From NCBI RefSeq assembly GCF_900215205.1, contig NZ_OBDY01000022.1, positions 62,001-126,000 of the forward strand: 64,000 nt of DNA. Direction: 5' to 3'. Shown here in pieces: positions 41,291 to 49,151 of this stretch. The translations under genes were made by a program, and so were the position numbers. Numbering within the stretch: the first letter of the stretch is position 1; the number at the start of each line of letters is the position of its first letter. The notes beneath the pieces were generated by a model. It was not told the DNA's origin. It saw only the letters and a program-made list of their open reading frames with translations, and made no database searches. This stretch comes from Paractinoplanes atraurantiacus (GTDB lineage Bacteria > Actinomycetota > Actinomycetes > Mycobacteriales > Micromonosporaceae).

Positions 41291-42787
41291 ATGCGCATCG
41301 TTGCCGCCGCCCTGCTCGCGCTTGCTCTGCCGCTGACCTCGGCGCAAGTGCCCACCGAGAGTCCGGCCATCGCTCTCGGCAGTGTCGTGCCGGCGCCGCT
41401 GGAAGTGCGGCAGCACGGAGCGGCGTTCCGGATCACCGATCGGACGGTCATCGAGGCGCCGCGAAGCGCCCGGAATGTCGCGGATCGGCTGGCGGAGGCG
41501 TTGCGGCCGGCCACCGGATATCGGCTGCCGGTGGTCGGCCAGGCGGGATCGAACAAGATCTCCCTTCGTACGGACGGAAGCCCCGGTTATCGCCTGACCG
41601 TCACCAAGAGCGCCATCACCATCGGCGCGCGGGAGAACGCCGGCCTCTTCGCCGGTGTGCAGACGCTGCGGCAGCTACTGCCGCCCGCCATCGACGCCGC
41701 CACGCCACAGAGGGCCAAGTGGGTGGTCTCCGGTGGGGAGATCGTCGATCGGCCGCGGTTCGAATATCGCGGAGCGATGCTCGATCTGGCCCGGCACTTC
41801 CACACGCCGGCCGAGGTCAAGAAGTACATCGACGCGATCAGCCGATTCAAGATCAACTACCTGCACCTGCATCTCTCGGACGATCAGGGCTGGCGCATCC
41901 AGATCGACTCGTGGCCGCGGCTGACGGCGGTCGGCGGCGCGCCGGGCACCGGTGTCGACGGGGCCGGCGGCGGCTTCCTGACCAAGGCCGACTACCGCGA
42001 CCTGGTGCGCTACGCCGCCGACCGGTACGTGACGATCATTCCTGAGATCGACATGCCGGGGCACGTCAACGCCGCGCAGGTCGCCTACCCCGAGCTGACC
42101 TGCGACGGTGTCGCTCCCCCGCCGCGCACCGACACCGAGGTGGGCTACAGCTCGCTGTGCATCGGCAAGGACGTCACCTACCGGTTCGTCGAGGACGTCA
42201 TCCGCGAACTGGCCGCGCTGACGCCGGGGCCGTACCTGCACATCGGCGGCGACGAGGCGCACGCCACCACCGAGGCCGACTACATCGCTTTCCAGCAGCG
42301 GGTGCTGCCGCTCGTCGCGAAGTACGGCAAGACCCCGTACGGCTGGAACGAGATCGACCAGGCACCCGCCGCGACCGGCGCGGTTCTTCAGTACTGGAAC
42401 CTGGAGCCCACCTTCACCCCGGTGCACGCCTCGAAGGTGGTCCTGTCGCCGGCCAACCGCGCCTACCTCGACATGAAGTACGACCCCGCCACCCGCCTGG
42501 GCCTGAGCTGGGCCGCCTACATCGAGGTCGACGACGCGTACGGCTGGGATCCGCTCTCCTACACTCCCGAGCGCAACATCCTCGGCGTCGAGGCGCCGCT
42601 CTGGTCGGAGACGCTGCGCAGCATCGACGACATCGAGTTCATGGCCTTCCCTCGCCTCGCCGCGATCGCCGAGATCGGCTGGTCGGCGCGCAAGGACTGG
42701 GAGTCGTTCCGCACCCGGATCCGCGAGTATTACCCGCGCTGGGAGCTCCAGGGCGTCGACTTCTACCGGTCGCCGCGGATCGGTTAG
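41291..42787 (+). CDS. Secreted GH20 beta-N-acetylhexosaminidase
   Basis: The 498-residue protein has a signal peptide (MRIVAAALLALALPLTSA). A GH20b N-terminal domain (about residues 30-150) precedes a GH20 catalytic barrel (FEYRGAMLDLARHFHTPAEV, INYLHLHLSDDQGWRI). The catalytic pair D321-E322 lies in HIGGDEAH, with later ILGVEAPLWSET. It removes terminal N-acetylglucosamine or N-acetylgalactosamine from chitooligosaccharides or muropeptides outside the cell. The stop codon shares bases with the stop of the convergent chemoreceptor gene. Confidence 0.93.
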   Translation: MRIVAAALLALALPLTSAQVPTESPAIALGSVVPAPLEVRQHGAAFRITDRTVIEAPRSARNVADRLAEALRPATGYRLPVVGQAGSNKISLRTDGSPGYRLTVTKSAITIGARENAGLFAGVQTLRQLLPPAIDAATPQRAKWVVSGGEIVDRPRFEYRGAMLDLARHFHTPAEVKKYIDAISRFKINYLHLHLSDDQGWRIQIDSWPRLTAVGGAPGTGVDGAGGGFLTKADYRDLVRYAADRYVTIIPEIDMPGHVNAAQVAYPELTCDGVAPPPRTDTEVGYSSLCIGKDVTYRFVEDVIRELAALTPGPYLHIGGDEAHATTEADYIAFQQRVLPLVAKYGKTPYGWNEIDQAPAATGAVLQYWNLEPTFTPVHASKVVLSPANRAYLDMKYDPATRLGLSWAAYIEVDDAYGWDPLSYTPERNILGVEAPLWSETLRSIDDIEFMAFPRLAAIAEIGWSARKDWESFRTRIREYYPRWELQGVDFYRSPRIG

Positions 42788-44451
42788 AAGCGGTCGAACT
42801 TGGCTTCCAGCTCGGCCGGAGAGGTGCCGGCGCCGCTCATCGCCGGCGCCGGGGTGTCCCAGGGCGAGGCCGCCGGATAGGCGCGGGCCTCGGCGTGGCC
42901 GCTGAACGCCGGGCGGTGCGACGGCGTGGCGCCGCCGGTGTGGAAGAAGTCCATCAGGGCCGTGAGCTGAGCGGTCTGGGCCGACATCTGCTCGGCCGTG
43001 GCCGCCAGCTCCTCGCTGGAGGACGCGGTCTGTTCGGTGACCTTGCCGATCTGGCTCATCGCGATGTTGATCTGGCGGACGCCGGTGGACTGCTCGCCGC
43101 TGGCGGCGGCGATCTCCTGCACCAGGTCGGAGGTGCGGATGATGTTCGGGATCATCGTGGAGAGCAGGTCGCCGGCCCGTTCCGCGGTCTGCACGCTGCC
43201 CGCGGCCAGCTGGCTGATCTCCTGGGCCGCGACCTGGCTGCGCTCGGCCAGCTTGCCGACCTCGCTGGCCACCACGGCGAAGCCCTTGCCGTGCTCGCCG
43301 GCCCGGGCCGCCTCGATCGTCGCGTTCAGGGCAAGCATGTTGGTCTGGAAGGCGATGTCGTCGATGATGCCGATCTTGCTGGTGATCTCCTTCATGGCCG
43401 CCACCGTGCGCTGCACCGCCTCGCCGCCCTCCTGGGCCTCGGCCGCCGTCGTGGTGGCGATGCCCTCCGTCGCGGCCGCATTCTCGCTGTTCTGGGCGAT
43501 GCCGGCGGTCATCTGCTCGATGCTGGCCGTGGTCTCCTCGACGCTGGCCGCCTGCTCGGTGGCCGCCTGGGACAGGCTCTGCGAGGCGCCGCTGATCTGC
43601 AGGGAGGCGCTGTTGAGCTGATTGGCCGACTCGACGACCGTGCTGACCGTGTCGCCGAGGCGGCCGAGCGCGCTGTTGAGCGCCGTGCCCATCCGGCCCA
43701 CCTCGTCGCGGCCGGACACCGCGACCCGCTGGTCGAGGCGGCCCTGCGCCATCGCGGTGAGCACGGTGACCGTCTCCTTGAGCGGGTTGGCCACGGCCCG
43801 GGTGATCATCTGCACCACGGTGAAGGTGAGGATGAGGGCGAGCAGGCTCAGGATGATCAGCACGAGTCGCGCCGTCGAATAGGCCGAGGAGGAATCGTCG
43901 AGCGACTTCTTGGCCGCGGTGTCGTCCTTGCTGATGAGGTTGTCGACCGCGGTCTCGATGCTCTGGGAGATCGGATTCACCTGCGCGCTGATGACGGAGT
44001 TGAATTCGGCGATGCGGTTGGCGGTCGCCAGCGGCTTCAGTTTCTCCTCGGCGATCTTCTTGTACGAGGCCCAGTTCGTGGCGAACGACTCCGCGTCGGC
44101 GTCGCCCGGCGCCGATCCGGCGAACTCGCCCCACACCTGGTCGAGGGCGGCCATCGAGTTGTCGAAGTTGTCGACGGCCGTGTCGGTCGCCGCGGCGCCG
44201 CTGGCCATGGCCACGTTGCGCAACTTCAGGCGTACGTCGGTGTAATCGGTGGAGATCTCGCCGAGCAGCCGCACGTCGTGCAGGTTGCTGTTGTAGAGAT
44301 GCGACAGCCGGTTCTGAGTCTGGCTGAGCTGATAGATGCCCACGGCGCCGATGACGATCAGCAGAACGCAGACCACCCCGGCCAGTCCCCGCAGTTTCCA
44401 GGCGATGGGAAGGTCACGAAATCCGCCGCGGGAATGTGTCAGCTCGGCCAT
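42784..44451 (-). CDS. Methyl-accepting chemotaxis protein (4-helix-bundle sensor)
   Basis: The 555-residue receptor has a first membrane helix at about 24-44 (LAGVVCVLLIVIGAVGIYQL) and a helical-bundle (4HB-like) extracellular domain to about 195. A second membrane helix at about 200-220 precedes a HAMP domain and the MA signalling domain, whose tip reads AFQTNMLALNATIEAARAGEHGKGFAVVASEVGKLAERS. The Arg common in the EVRxLA tip motif is Gly-Lys here. The C-terminus ends AELEAKFDRF, with no obvious NWETF-type CheR tether. It is divergent from the che operon (144 bp between starts). Confidence 0.92.
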   Translation of the reverse strand: MAELTHSRGGFRDLPIAWKLRGLAGVVCVLLIVIGAVGIYQLSQTQNRLSHLYNSNLHDVRLLGEISTDYTDVRLKLRNVAMASGAAATDTAVDNFDNSMAALDQVWGEFAGSAPGDADAESFATNWASYKKIAEEKLKPLATANRIAEFNSVISAQVNPISQSIETAVDNLISKDDTAAKKSLDDSSSAYSTARLVLIILSLLALILTFTVVQMITRAVANPLKETVTVLTAMAQGRLDQRVAVSGRDEVGRMGTALNSALGRLGDTVSTVVESANQLNSASLQISGASQSLSQAATEQAASVEETTASIEQMTAGIAQNSENAAATEGIATTTAAEAQEGGEAVQRTVAAMKEITSKIGIIDDIAFQTNMLALNATIEAARAGEHGKGFAVVASEVGKLAERSQVAAQEISQLAAGSVQTAERAGDLLSTMIPNIIRTSDLVQEIAAASGEQSTGVRQINIAMSQIGKVTEQTASSSEELAATAEQMSAQTAQLTALMDFFHTGGATPSHRPAFSGHAEARAYPAASPWDTPAPAMSGAGTSPAELEAKFDRF

Positions 44452-44475
44452 GGAAGTGATCGTAACGAGGGAAGT

Positions 44476-44520
44476 ATCCCCCTATCCGGCGAAAATGCAT
44501 TCGGCATTGAGGGCCGATAG
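44476..44520. promoter_or_regulatory. Possible sigma-28 (FliA/WhiG-type) promoter elements for che genes
   Basis: The spacer between the chemoreceptor and cheW contains GCCGATAG at 44513-44520, matching seven of eight bases of the sigma-28 family -10 element GCCGATAA, in the direction of cheW. On the opposite strand GCCGGATAG, preceded by CTCA about 17 bases upstream, is a weaker candidate for the receptor gene. The -35 element for cheW is poor, so this is tentative. Confidence 0.4.
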
Positions 44521-44595
44521 CGGACAACGAGGGCCTTTCGAGCCTAAGTCGTTGTTCCCGCACGCGGTCCGGAAAGGATCTGATCGAATCGGGTC

Positions 44596-45141
44596 ATGAA
44601 CACGGTTACCGAGGCCGGGCGGTACCTGACGTTCACGCTGAACGCCGAGGCGTACGCGCTCGACATCTTCCACGTCACGGAGATCCTCGAGTACCGCACG
44701 CTGACCGTGGTGCCGATGATGCCGGAGTTCATCCGTGGCGTGATCAACCTGCGCGGGCGGGCGGTGCCGGTCATCGATCTGGCGATCCGCTTCGGGCGCG
44801 GCCGCACCGACGTCGGCCGCCGCACCAGCATCATCATCGTGCACGTGGACGACCCGTCGCCGGCCGAGATGGCCGAGTTCGACACGGACGAGAAGGGCTC
44901 GGCCGGCGGGCAGGACATCGGCGTGCTGGTCGACTCGGCCAGCAAGGTGGTCACGCTCTCCCCCGACGACCTGGAGCCGGCCCCGTCGTTCGGCGCGGGC
45001 ATCCGGGCCGACTACATCAGCGCGATGGCCCGCCGCGACGACGACTTCCTGATCCTGCTCGACGTCAGCCACGTGCTGTCCATCAGCGACATGGTCCGCC
45101 TGAGCGAGGCGGCCCAGCGGCATCCGACGGAAGAGTCGTGA
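44596..45141 (+). CDS. cheW: CheW coupling protein
   Basis: The 181-residue protein is a single CheW domain: RYLTFTLNAEAYALDIFHVTEILEY, then MMPEFIRGVINLRGRAVPVIDLAIRFG and DFLILLDVSHVL at the end. A polar insertion of about 25 residues (HVDDPSPAEMAEFDTDEKGSAG) lies in the middle, making it somewhat longer than usual. It couples chemoreceptors to CheA. It is the first gene of an eight-gene operon in which nearly all genes overlap. Confidence 0.95.
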   Translation: MNTVTEAGRYLTFTLNAEAYALDIFHVTEILEYRTLTVVPMMPEFIRGVINLRGRAVPVIDLAIRFGRGRTDVGRRTSIIIVHVDDPSPAEMAEFDTDEKGSAGGQDIGVLVDSASKVVTLSPDDLEPAPSFGAGIRADYISAMARRDDDFLILLDVSHVLSISDMVRLSEAAQRHPTEES

Positions 45142-45971
45142 CGGCCCCGCTCGCGTACGCGCGGACGATCGGCAAGGCGGACTTCGAGTACATCACCGGC
45201 CTCCTGTACGACCACAGCGGCATCCGGCTCGCCCCGGGCAAGGAGGCGCTGGTCTCGAGCCGGCTCGACAAGCGGATCCGCGCCCTCGGGCTGCCCGGCT
45301 ACTCCGACTACGTGCGCCTGCTGCGCGAACGCTTCGACCCGGCCGAGCTGCGCCACCTGATCGACCTGCTCACCACCAACGAGACGTTCTTCTTCCGCGA
45401 GCAGCAGCACTTCGACTATCTGCGCCGGGTGATCATCCCGGAGCGGCAGACCGGGCGGATGTTCCGGTTCTGGAGCGCCGCCAGTTCGTCCGGCGAGGAG
45501 GCGTACACCGCGGCCATGGTCATCGGCGACGTCCTGCCGCCGCATTCGTGGGAGATCGTCGGCACCGACATCTCGAGCCGGATCGTGGAGAATGCCCGCG
45601 CCGCCCTCTACCCGATCGCGGCCGCCGAGAAGATCCCGAAACCGTTGCTGCGGCGGTTCTGCCTCAAGGGCCGCGACGAGTACACGGGCCTGATGACCGT
45701 GACCAAGGAGCTGCGCTCGCGGGTGCAGTTCCACTGCCGCAACCTCAACCACGACTTCCGCGAACTCGGCAAGTTCGACGTGATCTTCCTGCGCAACGTG
45801 ATGATCTACTTCGACATGGACACCAAGCGGGCGCTGGTGCCGCGGCTGGTGGAACAGCTCGTGCCGGGCGGGCATCTGATCATCGGCAGCTCCGAGTCGC
45901 TCAACGCGATCCCGTCGAAGCTGCGCATGATCGAGCCGTCGATCTACCGGCTGGACGACGCCCGTGCCTGA
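45138..45971 (+). CDS. cheR: CheR chemoreceptor methyltransferase
   Basis: The 277-residue SAM-dependent methyltransferase has an N-terminal helical CheR_N domain (FEYITGLLYDHSGIRLAPGKEAL). The catalytic domain has LLTTNETFFFREQQHFDYLRR, FWSAASSSGEEAYTAAM (SAM loop), IVGTDISSRIVENAR and FDVIFLRNVMIYFD. It methylates glutamates of chemoreceptors using SAM. GTG 45138 overlaps the cheW stop (GTGA). Confidence 0.95.
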   Translation: MTAPLAYARTIGKADFEYITGLLYDHSGIRLAPGKEALVSSRLDKRIRALGLPGYSDYVRLLRERFDPAELRHLIDLLTTNETFFFREQQHFDYLRRVIIPERQTGRMFRFWSAASSSGEEAYTAAMVIGDVLPPHSWEIVGTDISSRIVENARAALYPIAAAEKIPKPLLRRFCLKGRDEYTGLMTVTKELRSRVQFHCRNLNHDFRELGKFDVIFLRNVMIYFDMDTKRALVPRLVEQLVPGGHLIIGSSESLNAIPSKLRMIEPSIYRLDDARA

Positions 45972-46449
45972 GGTCTTCCTGCATCCCGGCGACTACCACT
46001 TCGGTGGGGCGGACACCCGTGTGCACACCGTGCTCGGCTCGTGCGTCTCGATCACGCTGTGGCACCCGGGTCTGCACGTCGGCGGCATGTGCCATTACAT
46101 GCTCCCGGTGCGGCGTCAGGGTGACGGGCCGCCGGACACCCGATACGCGGACGGCGCGATCTGCCGGTTCCTTCGGGACGTACGCCATCACCACACCACC
46201 CCGCAGCAGTACGAGGTCAAGATGTTCGGCGGCGGCGAGCAGTTCCCGCATCTGCGCGTGCCGGCCCCGCTCGACGTGGCCGGCAACAACGTCCAGGCCG
46301 GTGTGTCCCTGCTGGAGAAGTACGGCTTCAAGCTCAGCGTCCGTGAGTTCGGCGGCACCGGAGCGCGCCGCCTGATCTTCGACATCGCCACCGGCGCCGT
46401 CTGGATGCGGGCCCTGGAGCCGATGCCTCATGGCGGGCCGCCGACGTGA
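45964..46449 (+). CDS. cheD: CheD chemoreceptor glutamine deamidase
   Basis: The 161-residue protein has the catalytic residues C27 in LGSCVS and H44 in GGMCHYMLP, at the same positions as in Thermotoga CheD. The FGGGEQFPH and NNVQAGVSLLEKYGF motifs complete the family signature. It deamidates receptor glutamines and, in some bacteria, stimulates CheC. No cheC is present in this operon. It overlaps cheR by 8 bp and cheB by 4 bp (GTGA). Confidence 0.94.
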   Translation: MPEVFLHPGDYHFGGADTRVHTVLGSCVSITLWHPGLHVGGMCHYMLPVRRQGDGPPDTRYADGAICRFLRDVRHHHTTPQQYEVKMFGGGEQFPHLRVPAPLDVAGNNVQAGVSLLEKYGFKLSVREFGGTGARRLIFDIATGAVWMRALEPMPHGGPPT

Positions 46450-47510
46450 CCGGCGCGAAGATCGGGGTGCTCATCGTGGACGACTCGGCGGTCGTGCGCC
46501 AGGTGCTGTCCGCGCGCCTGCGCGAGAACCCCGGCATCGAGGTCATCGCCGCCTGCCCCGATCCCCTCTTCGCCATGGAGCAGATGAACAAGCGCTGGCC
46601 GGACGTGGTGGTGCTCGACCTGGAGATGCCACGGATGGACGGCCTCACCTTCCTGCGCAAGATCATGGACGTACGGCCGACGCCAGTGGTCATCTGCTCG
46701 ACGCTGACCCAGCGCAGCACCCAGACCTCGATGGAGGCGCTGGCCGCCGGGGCCGTCTCGGTGATCGCCAAGCCGGAGTCCGGGCTCAAGAAGTTCATGC
46801 AGGACGACGCCGGCGACATCGTGGCCGCCGTCCGGGACGCGGCCGCCGCCGGCGCGCGCCGCAAGCGGAGCGCTCCGGCCCGTACCCCCGCCATGGCCGG
46901 CGCCGGGCCCACCGCCGCGCCCCACCTGCGGTCCCGGGCCGCGGTCGACGAGCGGATCATCGCCATCGGCACGTCGACCGGCGGCACCCAGGCCCTGGAG
47001 AAGGTGCTGCCCGCCCTCCACCCCGGCATTCCCGGCGTCGTCGTCGTGCAGCACATGCCGGAGAAGTTCACCGCCGCCTTCGCCGCGCGGCTCGACACCA
47101 TGTGCCGGGTACGGGTGCGCGAGGCCACCGACGGCGAGCCCGTGCTGCCCGGGCACGTGCTGGTCGCGCCCGGCGGGCGCCACCTCGAGGTGCTGCGCAT
47201 GGACACCCGGTTCCGCGTCCGCGTCTTCGACGGGCCGCCGGTCAACCGGCACCGCCCGTCGGTCGACGTGCTGTTCCGCTCGGTGGCCAAGGCGGCCGGG
47301 CCCGAGGCCCTCGGCGTGATCATGACCGGGATGGGCGACGACGGCGCGCGAGGGCTGCTCGAGATGAAACGAGCCGGCGCCTTCACCGTGGCGCAGGACG
47401 AGGCCACCTGCGTCGTCTACGGCATGCCCCGGGAGGCCGTCGAGCTCGGCGCCGTCGACCGCGAGACACCGCTCCCACAGATCGCGGAGGTGATCCACCA
47501 CCATGGCTGA
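46446..47510 (+). CDS. cheB: CheB protein-glutamate methylesterase/response regulator
   Basis: The 354-residue protein has a receiver domain with D58 in VVVLDLEMPRMDG and Lys in AKPESG. A basic, proline-containing linker leads to a C-terminal methylesterase domain with the catalytic triad Ser in GTSTGGTQAL, His in VVQHMPEKFT and Asp in MTGMGDDGARG. It demethylates and deamidates chemoreceptors when phosphorylated by CheA. It starts at GTG 46446, coupled to cheD. Confidence 0.95.
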   Translation: MTGAKIGVLIVDDSAVVRQVLSARLRENPGIEVIAACPDPLFAMEQMNKRWPDVVVLDLEMPRMDGLTFLRKIMDVRPTPVVICSTLTQRSTQTSMEALAAGAVSVIAKPESGLKKFMQDDAGDIVAAVRDAAAAGARRKRSAPARTPAMAGAGPTAAPHLRSRAAVDERIIAIGTSTGGTQALEKVLPALHPGIPGVVVVQHMPEKFTAAFAARLDTMCRVRVREATDGEPVLPGHVLVAPGGRHLEVLRMDTRFRVRVFDGPPVNRHRPSVDVLFRSVAKAAGPEALGVIMTGMGDDGARGLLEMKRAGAFTVAQDEATCVVYGMPREAVELGAVDRETPLPQIAEVIHHHG

Positions 47511-48513
47511 GCTGCTCATCGGCGCGATTGCGCTGGCCGCCGGGTTCGGCGCCGGATATCTGGCGCGCGGCCGACGGCCCTCGGCCGCGTCCCTGCCGGC
47601 GGCGCCCCCGGACCGGTACGCCGAGAAGGTGGCCGACTTCGCCGGCGCCGTCGCCCCGGTCTGGTCGGCCCAGATCGACTCGTCCCGCGCCCAGATGGAA
47701 ACCGCGATCAGTCAGCTCACCGAGACGTTCGCCGGCATCGTCGAGAACCTCGACTCGGTGCTGGCCTCCTCGGCCGGCGCACTCGCCCAGGGCCAGCACG
47801 GCTCGTTCGACCGCAGCCGTGACCGGCTCGGCGACGTGGTCGGCTCCCTCGACGAGGCGCTGAGCGCCAACCACGAGTCGCTGAACGAGCTGCACTCGCT
47901 GCTCGGGCTCAACGAGGAGCTGCGCAGCATGTCGGGCGAGGTCACCCGGATCGCCGCGCAGACCAACCTGCTCGCCCTCAACGCGGCCATCGAGGCGCAG
48001 CGGGCGGGCGCGGTCGGCGCCTCCTTCGGCGTGGTCGCCATGGAGGTGCGCCAGCTCGCCGACCGGTCGCAGAACACCAGCGCCCGCATGGTCGAAAAGG
48101 TGGACCGGGTCGCCGAGGCCATCAACTCGGTGCTGGCCGCGGCCGAGGCCAGCGGCGAGCGCGAGGGCAACGCGGTCGCGCACGCCAACGGCGAGGTCCA
48201 GGCCGTCCTCGACGATCTGATGGGCGCGCTCTCGCAGATGCAAAGCTCGTCGCAGGAACTCGAGCGGGCCGCCATCGGCATCCGCGGCGAGATCAGCGAC
48301 TCGCTGGTCAGCCTGCAGTTCCAGGACCGGGTGGGCCAGATGCTGGAGCACCTGCGCGACAACATCGCCCGGTTCCCCGAGGTGGCGGCCACGCTCGACT
48401 CACGCGCGCTGCTCGCCGAGCTCTCGTCCAAATACACGATGGCCGAGGAACACCAGGCGCACACCTCGCAGAAGGCCTCCAAGGTCAGCGAATCCGAAAT
48501 CACCTTCTTCTAG
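47503..48513 (+). CDS. Membrane-anchored MCP-like signalling protein with CheZ-like motif
   Basis: The 336-residue protein has one N-terminal membrane helix (LLIGAIALAAGFGAGYLA, residues 4-21) and no extracellular domain. It has a shortened MCP signalling domain whose tip reads AAQTNLLALNAAIEAQRAGAVGASFGVVAMEVRQLADRS. Near the C-terminus comes SLVSLQFQDRVGQMLEHL. The FQDRVGQ segment (D275, Q279) has the spacing of the catalytic FQDLTGQ of CheZ (D143, Q147 in E. coli). It may combine receptor-like signalling with CheY-P phosphatase activity; the operon has no other phosphatase gene. It overlaps cheB by 8 bp. The MCP assignment is firm, and the phosphatase idea is inference. Confidence 0.85.
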   Translation: MAELLIGAIALAAGFGAGYLARGRRPSAASLPAAPPDRYAEKVADFAGAVAPVWSAQIDSSRAQMETAISQLTETFAGIVENLDSVLASSAGALAQGQHGSFDRSRDRLGDVVGSLDEALSANHESLNELHSLLGLNEELRSMSGEVTRIAAQTNLLALNAAIEAQRAGAVGASFGVVAMEVRQLADRSQNTSARMVEKVDRVAEAINSVLAAAEASGEREGNAVAHANGEVQAVLDDLMGALSQMQSSSQELERAAIGIRGEISDSLVSLQFQDRVGQMLEHLRDNIARFPEVAATLDSRALLAELSSKYTMAEEHQAHTSQKASKVSESEITFF

Positions 48514-48522
48514 GAGACGGCC

Positions 48523-48894
48523 ATGGCCAAGACCATTCTCATCGTGGACGATTCCGCGTCGGTGCGGCAGGTCGTCAGCATCGCGCTCAAGGGCGCCGGG
48601 TACGAGGTGATCACCGCCAACGACGGCAAGGACGCGCTGAGCAAGATGAGCGGCGGCCAGCGCCTGCACCTGATCATCTCGGACGTCAACATGCCGAACA
48701 TGGACGGCATCACCTTCGTGGCCGAGGCCAAGAAGCTGCCCGCCTACAAGTTCACGCCGATCATCATGCTGACCACCGAGTCGCAGGACGACAAGAAGAA
48801 GCAGGCCCAGGCGGCCGGCGCGAAGGCGTGGGTGACCAAGCCGTTCCAGCCCGAGCAGATGCTCAGCGCCGTGTCCAAGCTGGTCGCGCCGTGA
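48523..48894 (+). CDS. cheY: CheY single-domain response regulator
   Basis: The 123-residue receiver has the acidic pair D9-D10 in LIVDDSAS, the phosphoacceptor D54 in LIISDVNMPNMDG, the switch Thr in MLTTES and the Lys in VTKPFQPEQML. It is preceded by a ribosome-binding site (AGGAG). When phosphorylated by CheA it should bind the flagellar switch. Its stop overlaps the GTG of the next gene (GTGA). Confidence 0.95.
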   Translation: MAKTILIVDDSASVRQVVSIALKGAGYEVITANDGKDALSKMSGGQRLHLIISDVNMPNMDGITFVAEAKKLPAYKFTPIIMLTTESQDDKKKQAQAAGAKAWVTKPFQPEQMLSAVSKLVAP

Positions 48895-49151
48895 CCGCAC
48901 GCCGGCTCACGGTCGACGACGAGCTGACCATCATCACCGCCGCCGAGCACCGCGAACGCCTGCTGGCCGCGCTGGCCGACGGCGAGGGGGTGCGCATCGA
49001 CCTGGCCGCGGTCGGCGACATCGACACCGCCGGCCTGCAACTGCTGCTGCTGGCCCGCCGCGAGGGTGACCGGCTGCACGTGCCGGTCGAGTTCGTCGAC
49101 CCGAGCCCGGCCGTGACCGAGGTGCTCGCCCTGACCCGCCTGGAGCTGTGA
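48891..49151 (+). CDS. STAS-domain protein inside the che operon
   Basis: The 86-residue protein is a minimal STAS domain (GEGVRIDLAAVGDIDTAGLQLLLLARREG). The possible phosphorylation position is Thr in DIDTAG. STAS proteins of this MlaB/SpoIIAA-like type occur in some chemotaxis gene clusters between cheY and cheA, where their role is not settled; they may bind CheA or a receptor. Here it is coupled to cheY (GTGA), and its stop overlaps the cheA start (TGATG), so stoichiometric production with both is likely. Confidence 0.88.
   Translation: MTARRLTVDDELTIITAAEHRERLLAALADGEGVRIDLAAVGDIDTAGLQLLLLARREGDRLHVPVEFVDPSPAVTEVLALTRLEL

Noticed and set aside
42784..44451. NWETF-type CheR tether at the receptor C-terminus
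   Set aside because: The end reads AKFDRF, which only vaguely resembles the pentapeptide.
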